A DNA stretch of 64,000 bases from JACMLD01 sp963705285 (GTDB lineage Bacteria; Bacteroidota; Bacteroidia; Chitinophagales; Chitinophagaceae). The notes under the pieces are model-generated. The model saw only the letters and a list, made by a program, of their open reading frames with translations. It was not told where the DNA came from and did no database searches. Location: assembly GCA_963705285.1 (NCBI GenBank), contig OY970066.1:2976001-3040000 (forward strand), read 5' to 3'. Of the stretch, positions 1 through 9,127 are shown in pieces (the first letter of the stretch is position 1; every line of letters starts with the position of its first letter). The position numbers and the translations under genes are program-made.

Positions 1-924
1 CGGCGTACGGCCCCAGGTGCCGGAACCGGTGCACGGGGCATCGGCAATGATCAAATCAAAATACTGGTGCAACTGAGGCTGAACAGGTTTTGAGAGGTCG
101 GCCTGCAGCAGCCGATAATTTATGATGCCCGCAGCTGAAAACCTGTTTTTTAGGTTATGAAGTACGGAAGATCGTATGTCTGACACCGTTAGTTCAATAT
201 CTCCCAGTATATCCTTGGCAAGAATAGACTTACCACCGCTGGCAGCGCAGCAGTCCCAAACCTGCTGTATACCTTCAGTACCTGGCAGCATTTGAAGCAG
301 CGTGCCGGTTTGCTGGGAGCTATAATCTTGTATTACGGCTTGGGTATTGAGCGGCAGCAACGTATCAACCTTTGTGGTGGCGGGCACACGGATGCATTGT
401 GCGTTCACCCTGGTGAAATGAATGCCTGCCTGCTGCAGCGCCGCAGTAACGGTAGTGTCATGCCCCGGCCTTATCCGTATAAATACATCTGGTTGGGTGA
501 GGTGCGACAAATTAAAATCTTGTTCATTGATTCCTTCACTCAGCCGGCCGGCTGCCGGAAAAATTTGTAGTGATGCTGCATCCAATTGTAATACGGCGCA
601 TTTCTCTGCTGCAGGCAATGCGGCCATGGCGTTCCAGGTGGGATTAATGAGTTCCAATAGTTCACCCGGCTGCTGGGCGCATAAAAAAAGTGCTTCAGCT
701 ATGGCTGGTTGCAACGGCTTTCCCTGCGCAGATTTACCCAATCTGAAATAACAATAACAGAGGTGTGTAATTTGCTTCCTGTCTCGGGAACCATATTTTT
801 TGTGCTGCCTGAAAAAATCTTTTATAAAAAAATGAAACGGTTGGCTGCCAGTGTAGGTACTGATAATGGTGGCTGCCGTATTGAGATAAGAGAAATGCTT
901 CATTGCCCGCAAGGTATAAAACAT
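1..924 (-). CDS. RsmB/NSUN-family rRNA (cytosine-5) methyltransferase, 3' end outside the window
   Basis: SAM-dependent enzyme expected to place m5C on ribosomal RNA in the cytoplasm. Read from the minus strand, 308 residues are visible from ATG 924 (an alternative ATG is at 903). The SAM-binding motif WDCCAASGGKS lies near residue 223, and motif IV, DAPCTGSGTWGR, near residue 295 contains the Cys (298) that in this family helps release the product. The nucleophilic Cys of motif VI would follow beyond the edge. The family is clear; whether it is the true RsmB (C967) or a paralogue cannot be decided without the C-terminus. It starts 8 bases after the stop of the upstream deacetylase gene, so the two may be cotranscribed. 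Confidence 0.85.
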   Translation of the reverse strand, partial: MFYTLRAMKHFSYLNTAATIISTYTGSQPFHFFIKDFFRQHKKYGSRDRKQITHLCYCYFRLGKSAQGKPLQPAIAEALFLCAQQPGELLELINPTWNAMAALPAAEKCAVLQLDAASLQIFPAAGRLSEGINEQDFNLSHLTQPDVFIRIRPGHDTTVTAALQQAGIHFTRVNAQCIRVPATTKVDTLLPLNTQAVIQDYSSQQTGTLLQMLPGTEGIQQVWDCCAASGGKSILAKDILGDIELTVSDIRSSVLHNLKNRFSAAGIINYRLLQADLSKPVQPQLHQYFDLIIADAPCTGSGTWGRTP

Positions 925-932
925 TGCAGAAA

Positions 933-1736
933 TCAGCTTTGTTGTTGCTGGTGGCTTTTCACAAAGCTTTCCATTGTTGTAAATGTTGCAATGGTTTGTA
1001 ACCAGGTTAGGTAAGCAGCTAATTTATGCAGGAGCTGGGTGCCCGATAATTTGCGTGTATAAAATGGCATGGCGCTGTAAGCAGTAAGGTTGGCATACTC
1101 CCACGGATGAAAATACAGGCTGATATAGTGATCACGCTTCAAAATTTGGAGGCTGCATTGTTTGATAAACCACAACGGAAGATTTTTAAATGCCAGCCAG
1201 AACAACGGAATACGGAGGCGTGGCGTTACAGAAGACGGCAACACCCACAGTTGCGCTTGTTTAAATATCGTGCGGGGCTGGTTGAGGTGGTTGTACCTGC
1301 CCGGCAACCAGGTGGGGTGCAATGATGCATCGTACAGGTAGCCGGCATCAGCTATCAACTGCTTACTAACCGGTGCCAGGCGCGGCATGCGGAAGCCAGT
1401 TATGTTTTGGCCTGAAATAGCGGCCAACACCTGCCGCGATGCTGCGATATCTTCATCTGCAAAGCGGCTATGATAAAAAGTGTGTGAAGCAATTTCATGA
1501 ACGGCGGCCAATTGTTTAATGGCTGCTGTATTTTGTTGCGCGTAAAACGCGGTGGTAAAAAATGTAACGGGTACCTGTAATTTCTCTAACAGGGGCAGCA
1601 GGTTATCCATGCCTTGTTGGGTAACTGCCAATTGCTCTTCTATGGGCAACGCCGCACCGTATTCATTGGGTATATCAAACTCCTCCAGGTCGAAGCTAAG
1701 CAGTACGCGGTATAGCTGTTTTGAATTCTGCATCAA
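933..1736 (-). CDS. Polysaccharide deacetylase-like protein (NodB fold, HPWE type)
   Basis: A 267-residue protein with the elements of the NodB deacetylase fold: SFDLEEFD near residues 14-21 (catalytic and metal-binding Asp), ASHTFYH near 83-89 (metal His pair), FRMPRL near 115 (Arg of motif 3) and YFHPWEY near 208. The HPWE element is typical of deacetylases in polysaccharide assembly clusters. The usual reaction is removal of N-acetyl groups from a surface or lipid-linked glycan; the substrate is inferred only. No signal peptide is seen, so it probably acts in the cytoplasm or at the inner membrane face. It overlaps the upstream glycosyltransferase gene by 41 bases, which supports translational coupling. 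A second ATG one codon downstream is equally possible. Confidence 0.75.
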   Translation of the reverse strand: MMQNSKQLYRVLLSFDLEEFDIPNEYGAALPIEEQLAVTQQGMDNLLPLLEKLQVPVTFFTTAFYAQQNTAAIKQLAAVHEIASHTFYHSRFADEDIAASRQVLAAISGQNITGFRMPRLAPVSKQLIADAGYLYDASLHPTWLPGRYNHLNQPRTIFKQAQLWVLPSSVTPRLRIPLFWLAFKNLPLWFIKQCSLQILKRDHYISLYFHPWEYANLTAYSAMPFYTRKLSGTQLLHKLAAYLTWLQTIATFTTMESFVKSHQQQQS

Positions 1737-2490
1737 ACCGTCTTAAACTCATTAATTTGTCCTTAAGAAAGATACGGCAAAAATTGCTGGCCTCTTTTAG
1801 ATACACGGCAGACGACATGCTGGTGAAAGAAACATCGTCGCGCAGTTTTACCGTTAATGCCTCAATGCGAATATTACTGTATGAACTGGCAAGCCAGATA
1901 AATTCGGTATCAAATAAAAACCGGTTGATGGTTGTTTTGAGCAACAGTTCCCTGCCAATCAGGTTAATCCCTTTCAGGCCCGACTGCACATCTTTAAAGG
2001 GCAGGTTGAGAAGGGTTTTATTCAGGTAATTGCAACCATTGGAGGCCAGCCTGCGCAGCAATGACAATTGCTGGCCGTAGGTAGATTCGCGCACGCCCAT
2101 CACCAGTTCTGTGTTACCAGAAAGCAGGCGTTGATAAACAGCGCAGATATCGGCAACGGTATAGGGGAAATCAATATCGGTATAAATAATAAAAGGTGCC
2201 TGGGCAGCCTCCACACCCTTTCTAACTGCGTAGCCTTTACCCATATTTTGGGTGTAGGAAATAAACCTGAAATGTGGGCAGCGGCGACTAAGAAACCGTT
2301 TAGAGGCAGCGGTAGCGGGCAGCGGCGAGCCATCATTCACCACTATTATTTCAATTTGAGTGTCAGCGGGAAGGGATGCCTTAATTAGCTGATAATGAGC
2401 AGCAACCTGCAGGTGCCAGCCTGGCTTTGGGTTATAGCAAGGCAACACAATACTTAGATTGAGCCTCGTAGTAGTACTCAATTGATTCAT
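1696..2490 (-). CDS. Family 2 glycosyltransferase, dolichyl/undecaprenyl-phosphate sugar synthase-like
   Basis: A 264-residue GT-A glycosyltransferase. Visible motifs are LSIVLPCYN near residue 12, IIVVNDGS near 48, the metal-binding TDIDFPY near 113 and DVQSGLKG near 167, the order found in dolichyl-phosphate mannose and polyprenyl-phosphate glucose synthases. Such enzymes transfer a sugar from a nucleotide donor to a lipid phosphate at the cytoplasmic face. There is no C-terminal membrane domain. The pairing with a deacetylase downstream and a GT87-like membrane glycosyltransferase upstream suggests a small glycan or glycolipid module, an inference from context. Confidence 0.8.
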   Translation of the reverse strand: MNQLSTTTRLNLSIVLPCYNPKPGWHLQVAAHYQLIKASLPADTQIEIIVVNDGSPLPATAASKRFLSRRCPHFRFISYTQNMGKGYAVRKGVEAAQAPFIIYTDIDFPYTVADICAVYQRLLSGNTELVMGVRESTYGQQLSLLRRLASNGCNYLNKTLLNLPFKDVQSGLKGINLIGRELLLKTTINRFLFDTEFIWLASSYSNIRIEALTVKLRDDVSFTSMSSAVYLKEASNFCRIFLKDKLMSLRRFDAEFKTAIPRTA

Positions 2491-2775
2491 TTAGGGGGGT
2501 GTTTTAAAAATTTCGCCAATAAAGATATAGAAAATAATAATGAGCTTTAATGAAATTTTAATCTGGAATCGAAAAAAAAGGCGTCTAAGGGAATTTGGCG
2601 GGACTGCTAGTCGAATTTGTCTCGCGCTTCAAAAAAGGAAAGTTTTGAACATGGAAAATGACAGATAAAGCTTTGCACGTGTACAGAAACGGTGGTCAAA
2701 CCATAGTTTCAGGTTTGTTTCCCAGAATTCGGATGACTGTTAAAAATGGAGGAAGAAGACAGACTTATGCGGCGG

Positions 2776-3987
2776 TTAGATTTGTGTTGATGTAGTTGCT
2801 AAACCAGCCGAATTACCAGGCAGTTGGCGGTTTTTAAAAGCGGTTGCATGTAACTGGTAGATGATATAGCACCATATAACTACTGCTGGCAATGCTTTGA
2901 GCGAATTTTTGACAATAAACTTTTTGATAAAAGGAGGCACCAGGTCAGAGGGCGACATGCTGATAAGCAAAAAGGCAAATATTATCAGCAGCAGGTGAAG
3001 CTTGCTTACAGGCCGGGGTTGCAGCACATACCATATTGCCACACCGGTCATGGCAATGATATAAGTAGAAGACTCGGAACCGGTACTGAAGATGGTGCAG
3101 AAAATTAATACAGAACTCAGTACCATTAACTGAAACCACTGCTGTTTGTACGCGCGGAAATGAATGTATACCGATGCAAAGGCTGCAGCGCCCAGGGCAA
3201 GCAGCGGCAATGTAGGCATAGCACTCCAGCCCATACCACGGCGTATTAATCCAAAAATGGAAATGTCTTGTATGGATGTAACCTGCACATTGAGATCATT
3301 TTTTTCTACCAGCTGTTCCATCCATTGCCGGTAGGTAAGCATTAGAAAATCAAAATTGGTTACCAGCAATGGCAGCAGTCCAAGTATTATCGTCCAGATG
3401 ATAAAACCCGCAATAAACTTTAATTTATTGTTCGCAAACGGAAAGCAGGCCAGTGCCACCACCGGGTAAATTTTCATCAGCATACCCATGGCAATAAAAA
3501 AAGTTGCCCATCCTTCTTTTTTTTCTTCTACAAAAACAAATGGCAGAATGATACAGGCTGTTATGAACGGGTTGCAGGTGCCCCGCTGAATGGTGGTGAG
3601 TAGTTCATGCGCAATCAGAAACAAAATGATCAATTGCTGTTGCTGGCTGATATTGATTTTACGAACAGCATAATAGAGTATCCATGAATTAAAGGCAATC
3701 CATAAAAACCAGCCCATCCAGAATGGTACAAAACTAAAAGGGGCAAACAGCAATGCATAGAGCGGGCCGTATAAAAACAGGTCGCCATACTCTGTGGGGT
3801 GTAACCCATACAAAGTAACCTGGTGGGTTAAATGAATGTATGAATACCGAAAGATATCATAGTAATTGTGTGAGCCAAAAATTTGCTGTAAGCTGGCAAT
3901 TACCACCATAAGTATATACAGCGCATGCAGTACCGTCCAGCTTTTGAACAGGGGGTAATCAAAAAAGTTTATGAGGCGTTTATACAT
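2776..3987 (-). CDS. Multi-span membrane glycosyltransferase, DUF2029/GT87-like
   Basis: About 403 residues from ATG 3987, with roughly ten hydrophobic helices. The best-conserved visible segment is QRGTCNPFITACIILPF near residue 142 together with MLMKIYPVVALACFP near 172, the pattern seen in polyprenyl-phosphate-mannose-dependent mannosyltransferases (GT87, DUF2029). It would transfer a lipid-linked sugar on the outer face of the inner membrane. The reading frame is open up to 4035, but the start at 3987 is preferred because the first membrane helix follows it directly. Context with the glycosyltransferase at 1696-2490 fits a lipid-linked sugar donor and acceptor pair. The acceptor is unknown. 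Confidence 0.65.
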   Translation of the reverse strand: MYKRLINFFDYPLFKSWTVLHALYILMVVIASLQQIFGSHNYYDIFRYSYIHLTHQVTLYGLHPTEYGDLFLYGPLYALLFAPFSFVPFWMGWFLWIAFNSWILYYAVRKINISQQQQLIILFLIAHELLTTIQRGTCNPFITACIILPFVFVEEKKEGWATFFIAMGMLMKIYPVVALACFPFANNKLKFIAGFIIWTIILGLLPLLVTNFDFLMLTYRQWMEQLVEKNDLNVQVTSIQDISIFGLIRRGMGWSAMPTLPLLALGAAAFASVYIHFRAYKQQWFQLMVLSSVLIFCTIFSTGSESSTYIIAMTGVAIWYVLQPRPVSKLHLLLIIFAFLLISMSPSDLVPPFIKKFIVKNSLKALPAVVIWCYIIYQLHATAFKNRQLPGNSAGLATTSTQI

Positions 3988-4059
3988 GGGGGTTATGCCA
4001 GGGGCAGAATGTAAAATAGCCAATGTTGATAACATGCTTTCAACGCCTTAAGCCATCAT

Positions 4060-5316
4060 CTACAATTCTAGCAATGTTTTTACGGGGTCTTTTCCAAATA
4101 AAAGAAGCTCAGGATTTTCAAGCAATTCTTTCACTTTTACGAGAAAGCTAACAGACTCGCGGCCATCAATAATGCGGTGATCATAACTAAGCGCCAGGTA
4201 CATCATGGGCTTAATAACCACCTGTCCGTTTACCGCCATTGGCCTTTCCTGTATTTTGTGCATGCCCAGTATGGCGCTTTGCGGAATGTTGATAATGGGC
4301 GTGCTCATGAGCGACCCAAATACACCGCCGTTGGTTATAGTAAAGGTACCGCCGGTCATTTCCTCTATGGTGAGTTTGCTTTCTTTAGCTTTGGTTGCCA
4401 GCTCCACCACTTTTTTCTCAATCTCTGCCATGCTCAAACTTTCGGCATTGCGTATCACAGGCACCACCAGTCCGCGCGGGGCAGACACGGCAATAGAAAT
4501 ATCGCAATAATCGTGGTAGAGAATGTTATCGCCATCAATATAAGCATTTACCGAAGGCCATTCCTTTAATGCAAAGCAGGCAGCCTTGGTAAAAAAGCTC
4601 ATAAAGCCCAGGTTAACACCGTGTTTTTTATTAAAAGCTTCTTTATATTTTGTGCGCAAATCCATGATGGGTTTCATGTCCACTTCATTAAAAGTAGTGA
4701 GCATGGCCGTGGTGTTCTTTGCTTCAACCAACCTGCGGCTAATGGTCTTTCGCAGGTTGCTCATTTTTTCCGGCTTCTCGTTGCGGGTAAATGGTTCGGC
4801 ACCGGGTACACGGCCGGGGCTGCTGAGCGCAGCCAGCACATCGTCTTTTAAAATTTTACCATTGGCACCAGAAGGAGTGATGGAAGAAGGATTTACCTTT
4901 TTGTCTGCAATAATTGCCGACGCAACCGGCGTAGCTTTGACACCCGAGGCGCCATTATCTGCGGGAGCACTGCTTTTTTCTTCAGCAACAACAGGTTTTT
5001 TCTCCTCTTGTTTTGGCTGGGCAGCCTGCGGCGATGCAGTTGCTTCTGCTGCAGCCGGTTGTTTTGTTTGTTCTGGTTTGGCCGCAGATTCATCAATGGA
5101 TGCCAGAGTATCTCCAATTTTTAGTGTGTCACCTTCTTTGGCGGACAATTTCAATACACCTGCTTTTTCTGCATTTACTTCAAATGTTGCTTTCTCGCTC
5201 TCCAGCTCCGCAATTACTTCATCCCGTTCAACATATTCGCCCTCTTTTTTTGTCCATTTTAATAATGTTACCTCGCTAATGGATTCACCAACTGTTGGAA
5301 CTTTAATATCAATCAT
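4060..5316 (-). CDS. sucB: 2-oxoglutarate dehydrogenase E2, dihydrolipoyl succinyltransferase
   Basis: E2 core of the 2-oxoglutarate dehydrogenase complex (TCA cycle): it accepts the succinyl group on lipoate and transfers it to CoA. The 418 residues show a lipoyl domain (1-75) with the lipoylated Lys42 in ESEKATFEV, an Ala/Pro/Lys-rich linker (about 77-120), a peripheral-subunit binding domain (about 125-165) and the acyltransferase domain (about 185-418) with LSYDHRIIDG, in which His380 and Asp384 are catalytic. Length is normal. It lies downstream of sucA on the same strand, separated by a 386-bp spacer of repeats. The gene for E3 (lpd) is not in the window. Confidence 0.95.
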   Translation of the reverse strand: MIDIKVPTVGESISEVTLLKWTKKEGEYVERDEVIAELESEKATFEVNAEKAGVLKLSAKEGDTLKIGDTLASIDESAAKPEQTKQPAAAEATASPQAAQPKQEEKKPVVAEEKSSAPADNGASGVKATPVASAIIADKKVNPSSITPSGANGKILKDDVLAALSSPGRVPGAEPFTRNEKPEKMSNLRKTISRRLVEAKNTTAMLTTFNEVDMKPIMDLRTKYKEAFNKKHGVNLGFMSFFTKAACFALKEWPSVNAYIDGDNILYHDYCDISIAVSAPRGLVVPVIRNAESLSMAEIEKKVVELATKAKESKLTIEEMTGGTFTITNGGVFGSLMSTPIINIPQSAILGMHKIQERPMAVNGQVVIKPMMYLALSYDHRIIDGRESVSFLVKVKELLENPELLLFGKDPVKTLLEL

Positions 5317-5702
5317 AAGTTATAAATTCAAAATAGTATTTAGTATATAGTATCTAGTATCAAGACCCCTGGCCGCCAAATTGAGTACACAACACTTACC
5401 ACTCAACATTCAACACAATAGTATTGAGTACCTAGTATTTAGTATTAAGACCCAAGACCAGCTACCCAAACAGCTTAGTCAGCACATAACGTAATCCAAA
5501 ATATATAATTCAAAATTTAAAATAGTAATGAGTATCTAGTATCAAGACCCAACACCAACAGCACAAAACTATTCAACATTCAACCCAAAACACAACTCGA
5601 TCGCTCTAGTGGCAATACCGGTAGCACAAACGTACTTAACACACAACACTCAACACACAACACTCAACACTCAAAACTCAAAACTCAAAACACAACACAA
5701 AT
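5317..5702. repeat. Word-repeat spacer between sucA and sucB
   Basis: This spacer has no credible gene. It is built from two short words. One is agtatttagtat/ctagtatcaagaccc, recurring at about 5334-5365, 5419-5452 and 5523-5552. The other is cactcaacac/cacaacac, which runs almost uninterrupted at 5640-5700. The word agtatttagta is the same as in the array at 42.7-43.2 kb. No terminator hairpin was seen, so sucA-sucB readthrough across it remains possible. Confidence 0.75.
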
Positions 5703-8474
5703 CTAGATAGAGAATGCGGTATCAATAATTTCCGATTGCTCCTGGTGATGCACTTTATTGTAGCCTGTAGCTGTAGAAGCGCTCGGTTGCCTACTGATAA
5801 CGCCGTAATTAATATTTTTAAGGTTCATCTGAAGATAAGAAGCAGCGCCCATATTAAGCGGTTCTTCCTGCACCCAGAACCAGGTGGCGCGGTTGTATGT
5901 ATTGTACAGCGCTTCAAGTTGTTTGGTTGGCAGGGGGTACAATTGTTCAACGCGCAGTATGGCGGTATCTTTCCGGTTTTCTTTTTGCTGGCGTTCGGCC
6001 AGGTCAAAATAAATCTTCCCACTGCAGAAAAGTACTTTCTTTACCTGTGATGCATCGCTGATAAAAGGATCGTCCAGCGTTTCCTGGAAACGGCGGAAGG
6101 TAAACTCGCTCATCAGCGAGTACGAACCGGGGTGCCGCAGGTTTGCCTTGGGTGAAAAATTGATCAGTGGTTTGCGGAAACTCCATTTTACCTGTCTGCG
6201 CAGCAGGTGAAAAAAGTTAGCTGCGGTAGTAATATTGGTTACCACCATATTCAGTTCTGCGCATAGTTGTAAGAAGCGTTCCAGGCGTGCGCTGCTGTGT
6301 TCTGGTCCCTGTCCCTCATACCCGTGCGGCAGCAGCATGGTTACGCCATTCATCCTGTTCCATTTCTGTTCACCGGCGGCAATAAACTGGTCAATCATCG
6401 TTTGGGCGCCGTTGCAAAAATCGCCAAACTGTGCTTCCCATAAAACCAGGGCATTGGGGTTGGCCATGGCATATCCATATTCAAAACCCAGTACACCGTA
6501 TTCACTTAGCAAAGAATTATAAATTCTGAACAGGCCGCCTGCACCATCCAGCCTGCTGAGCCTGCTGTATTCTTTATTGGTTACTTCATCCTGCAATACT
6601 GCATGGCGATGAGAGAAGGTGCCGCGTTGCACATCCTGTCCGCTCAGGCGCACATCGTGCCCCTCTGCCAGCAGGCTGCCGTACGCCATCAGCTCACCGG
6701 TGGCCCAGTCCACTTTTCCTTCTTCATTGAATAATTTTATTTTATCCTGGATGATCTTTTCCACTTTTTTCAGCGGCTTGAAGTCTTCGGGCCATTTCAT
6801 CAGCGCGTCAAAGATTTTTTTGAAATCTGTCTCACTGATAGCAGTAACCGGAGATTGTTCAAAATCTTCCCAGGTAGCCCGGCGCATGCTTTTCCAAACG
6901 AGTTCTGGTTGCTGGTAGGTGTATGGCAAAGGGTTTTGCTTGACTTCGTCGAGGCGTTCCTGCAGGTCGCCCCAGAATTTTTTCTCCATCTCCTTTGCCA
7001 GCTCACGGGCATCGGCCTCCCCGTTTTCAAGCAGAAAGTTAGTATATACTTCGCGCGGGTTAGGATGTTTATCAATCAGCGCATACAGGTGCGGTTGTGT
7101 AAATTTTGGATCATCGCCTTCATTGTGGCCATGGCGGCGGTAACAAACCATGTCTATAAACACATCAGCATTAAACTCCTGCCGGTACCGGGTGGCAATT
7201 TCAACGCATTTTACCACTGCCTCTGCATCATCACCATTTACATGCAACACAGGTGCGTGTACGGCAGCGGCCAGCGAGGTGCAATAATCTGAACTGCGGG
7301 CATCTTCAAAATCGGTGGTAAACCCAATCTGGTTATTGATAACAAAATGAATGGTGCCACCAGTAAGGTAACCATCCAGGCTACACATCTGCAGCACTTC
7401 GTACACAATACCCTGTCCGGCTACTGAGGCATCGCCATGAATTAATACGGGCAATATTTTATCGTAATCACTTTTATACAATACATCTGCTTTGGCCCGG
7501 GCAAAACCTACCACAACGGGGTCTACAGCTTCCAGGTGAGAGGGGTTGGGCATCAGTTTGAGGTGTATCGTTTTGCCCGACGGGGTTACCAGTTCACTAC
7601 CGTAACCCATATGGTATTTTACGTCGCCACTCCCCATGGTTTGATCCAGCTTGGCGGTGCCTTCAAACTCGCTGAAGATCTGTTCATAGGTTTTACCCAT
7701 AATATTAGCAAGAATATTCAGGCGGCCGCGGTGGGCCATACCAATCACCACTTCATGCACATCGTTATCAGCAGCGGTATTAATAATCGCATCCAGTCCG
7801 GCGATAGTGGTTTCGCCACCTTCTAATGAGAAGCGTTTCTGCCCTACGTATTTGGTATGCAGAAATTTTTCGAACATAACACCCTGGTTCAGCTTTTCCA
7901 GGATCCTTTTTTTCTTTTCGAGTGGTAACGGATCCAGAAACTTCTTTTCAATTTCATTGGTCAGCCAGTCTACTTTTTTCTGGTCGCTGATGTATTTAAA
8001 TTCGATGCCTACATGGGAGGCGTAGCATTTGGTAAGGTGCTCGTAGATTTTGCGAAGGGTGGTGGTGCCCAGCCCAATCATTTTACCAGCCTGGAATTCT
8101 TTGTCGAGGTCAGCTTCTGAAAAGCCGTAAAAACCAAGCTCTATATTGGCGCCCCTGTCTTTACGGGTGCGTATGGGATTTGTTTTTGCCAGCAGGTGGC
8201 CTTTGTTGCGGTAACCCAATATCATGCGGTATGCGCGTATCTCGTGCATCCAGTCGGTTGAAGCAGGTGCTGCCGCCGCGGGTGCGGAAGCGCTAGCCGC
8301 TGCACCGTTTCCATTGCCATTGATACTGGTTTTGCCGTTGCCGATGGCAAAATCGAAGCCTTCAAAAAATTTTTTAAATTCAGGGTCAACACTGGAAGGG
8401 TCTTTTGAATAATCCTGGTATAAACCCTCTATAAACTGCGGGTGGGAGTTTGTGATATAAGAGAAATCCTTCAT
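5703..8474 (-). CDS. sucA: 2-oxoglutarate dehydrogenase E1 (thiamine diphosphate dependent)
   Basis: E1 decarboxylates 2-oxoglutarate and passes the succinyl group to the lipoate of SucB. The 923 residues match the family length. The N-terminal segment NSHPQFIEGLYQDY is the E1 N-terminal signature. Thiamine diphosphate and catalytic motifs are visible as EAVDPVVVGFARAK, HGDASVAGQGIVYE and RRHGHNEGDDPKFTQP, and the C-terminal pyrimidine-binding half contains EAQFGDFCNGAQ and PHGYEGQGPEHSSARLERF. A Gly/Ala/Asn-rich linker (about 48-70) precedes the catalytic part. The start ATG 8474 follows a purine-rich stretch. It is divergent from rpsT. Confidence 0.96.
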   Translation of the reverse strand: MKDFSYITNSHPQFIEGLYQDYSKDPSSVDPEFKKFFEGFDFAIGNGKTSINGNGNGAAASASAPAAAAPASTDWMHEIRAYRMILGYRNKGHLLAKTNPIRTRKDRGANIELGFYGFSEADLDKEFQAGKMIGLGTTTLRKIYEHLTKCYASHVGIEFKYISDQKKVDWLTNEIEKKFLDPLPLEKKKRILEKLNQGVMFEKFLHTKYVGQKRFSLEGGETTIAGLDAIINTAADNDVHEVVIGMAHRGRLNILANIMGKTYEQIFSEFEGTAKLDQTMGSGDVKYHMGYGSELVTPSGKTIHLKLMPNPSHLEAVDPVVVGFARAKADVLYKSDYDKILPVLIHGDASVAGQGIVYEVLQMCSLDGYLTGGTIHFVINNQIGFTTDFEDARSSDYCTSLAAAVHAPVLHVNGDDAEAVVKCVEIATRYRQEFNADVFIDMVCYRRHGHNEGDDPKFTQPHLYALIDKHPNPREVYTNFLLENGEADARELAKEMEKKFWGDLQERLDEVKQNPLPYTYQQPELVWKSMRRATWEDFEQSPVTAISETDFKKIFDALMKWPEDFKPLKKVEKIIQDKIKLFNEEGKVDWATGELMAYGSLLAEGHDVRLSGQDVQRGTFSHRHAVLQDEVTNKEYSRLSRLDGAGGLFRIYNSLLSEYGVLGFEYGYAMANPNALVLWEAQFGDFCNGAQTMIDQFIAAGEQKWNRMNGVTMLLPHGYEGQGPEHSSARLERFLQLCAELNMVVTNITTAANFFHLLRRQVKWSFRKPLINFSPKANLRHPGSYSLMSEFTFRRFQETLDDPFISDASQVKKVLFCSGKIYFDLAERQQKENRKDTAILRVEQLYPLPTKQLEALYNTYNRATWFWVQEEPLNMGAASYLQMNLKNINYGVISRQPSASTATGYNKVHHQEQSEIIDTAFSI

Positions 8475-8672
8475 TAGGAGTAAACTTTTTATGGGTTACA
8501 AATATCGGTTAAAATACTGAACCTTAATTGGTCTTGCAAACCGGTTCTGCTTATTTTTTGTAATATTGGTACCCTCTCGGGCAAATGCTGATTCATGAAA
8601 CAGCAAGAATGGCCCGTCGCGGACACCATTACTGCAGGTATTTTACCTGTGTTGTAAAAAAACATAGCCGCC

Positions 8673-8705
8673 TGTGCTATTTTTCATGGTATTTCCCTAC
8701 CTTTG
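8673..8705 (+). promoter_or_regulatory. Probable rpsT promoter, Bacteroidota type
   Basis: A perfect -7 element TACCTTTG (8698-8705) is preceded at 21 bp by TGTG, one mismatch from the -33 consensus TTTG. It lies 24 bases before the rpsT start, giving a short leader. The same -7 sequence occurs at metY, aspS and the desaturase gene in this window. Confidence 0.6.
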
Positions 8706-8728
8706 CCGTCCTTAAATTTTTAGAATTC

Positions 8729-8986
8729 ATGGCTAATCATAAAGCTACCCAGAAAGATGTGCGTCAGGCAGGCAAACGCCGCGAAAGAAATAAGTATTAT
8801 GGTAAAACAACCCGTAATGCCATTCGCGACCTCAAGGAAGTAAAAGAAAGCAAAGCAGCAGGTGATGCCTTGCCAAAAGTGGCTTCTATGATTGATAAAC
8901 TGGCCAAAAAAGGCATCATTCACAAGAACAAAGCCGCTAACCTTAAAAGAAAGCTTGCAAAAACAGTAAATACGCTGGCCAAATAA
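8729..8986 (+). CDS. rpsT: 30S ribosomal protein S20
   Basis: Primary 16S rRNA-binding protein of the small subunit. The 85 residues start MANHKATQKDVRQAGKRRER and are rich in Lys/Arg/Ala as the family is; length is normal. The frame is open upstream to 8585, but the conserved S20 start is the ATG at 8729, directly behind the TACCTTTG promoter element. It is monocistronic: a hairpin terminator follows 33 bases after the stop. Confidence 0.96.
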   Translation: MANHKATQKDVRQAGKRRERNKYYGKTTRNAIRDLKEVKESKAAGDALPKVASMIDKLAKKGIIHKNKAANLKRKLAKTVNTLAK

Positions 8987-9018
8987 GCCCTCTGTATTTT
9001 GTTTGATATATTTTAGCG

Positions 9019-9045
9019 AAAGCATTCCGCCAGCGGGATGCTTTT
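9019..9045 (+). terminator. rpsT rho-independent terminator
   Basis: An 11-bp stem (9019-9029 with 9034-9044, one G-U pair) with a CCAG loop, preceded by A residues and followed by a short T tract (the stem's closing TTT plus one more T). It could work in both directions because of the A and T flanks. Confidence 0.75.
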
Positions 9046-9127
9046 GCATTTGCAGAAGGTCCGGGTTTTCCCTAGGATGCCAGCTTCTTCTCCGTGCTAC
9101 CGATTCATGTAAAATGTAATTTCAGGT

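Noticed and set aside
4586..5350. 254-residue plus-strand frame
   Set aside because: It lies entirely antisense to sucB, whose lipoyl and catalytic motifs are clear; it is a shadow of the Ala/Pro-rich codons.
8585..8728. N-terminal extension of rpsT
   Set aside because: The S20 family begins at MANHKA (8729), and the promoter -7 element lies inside the supposed extension.
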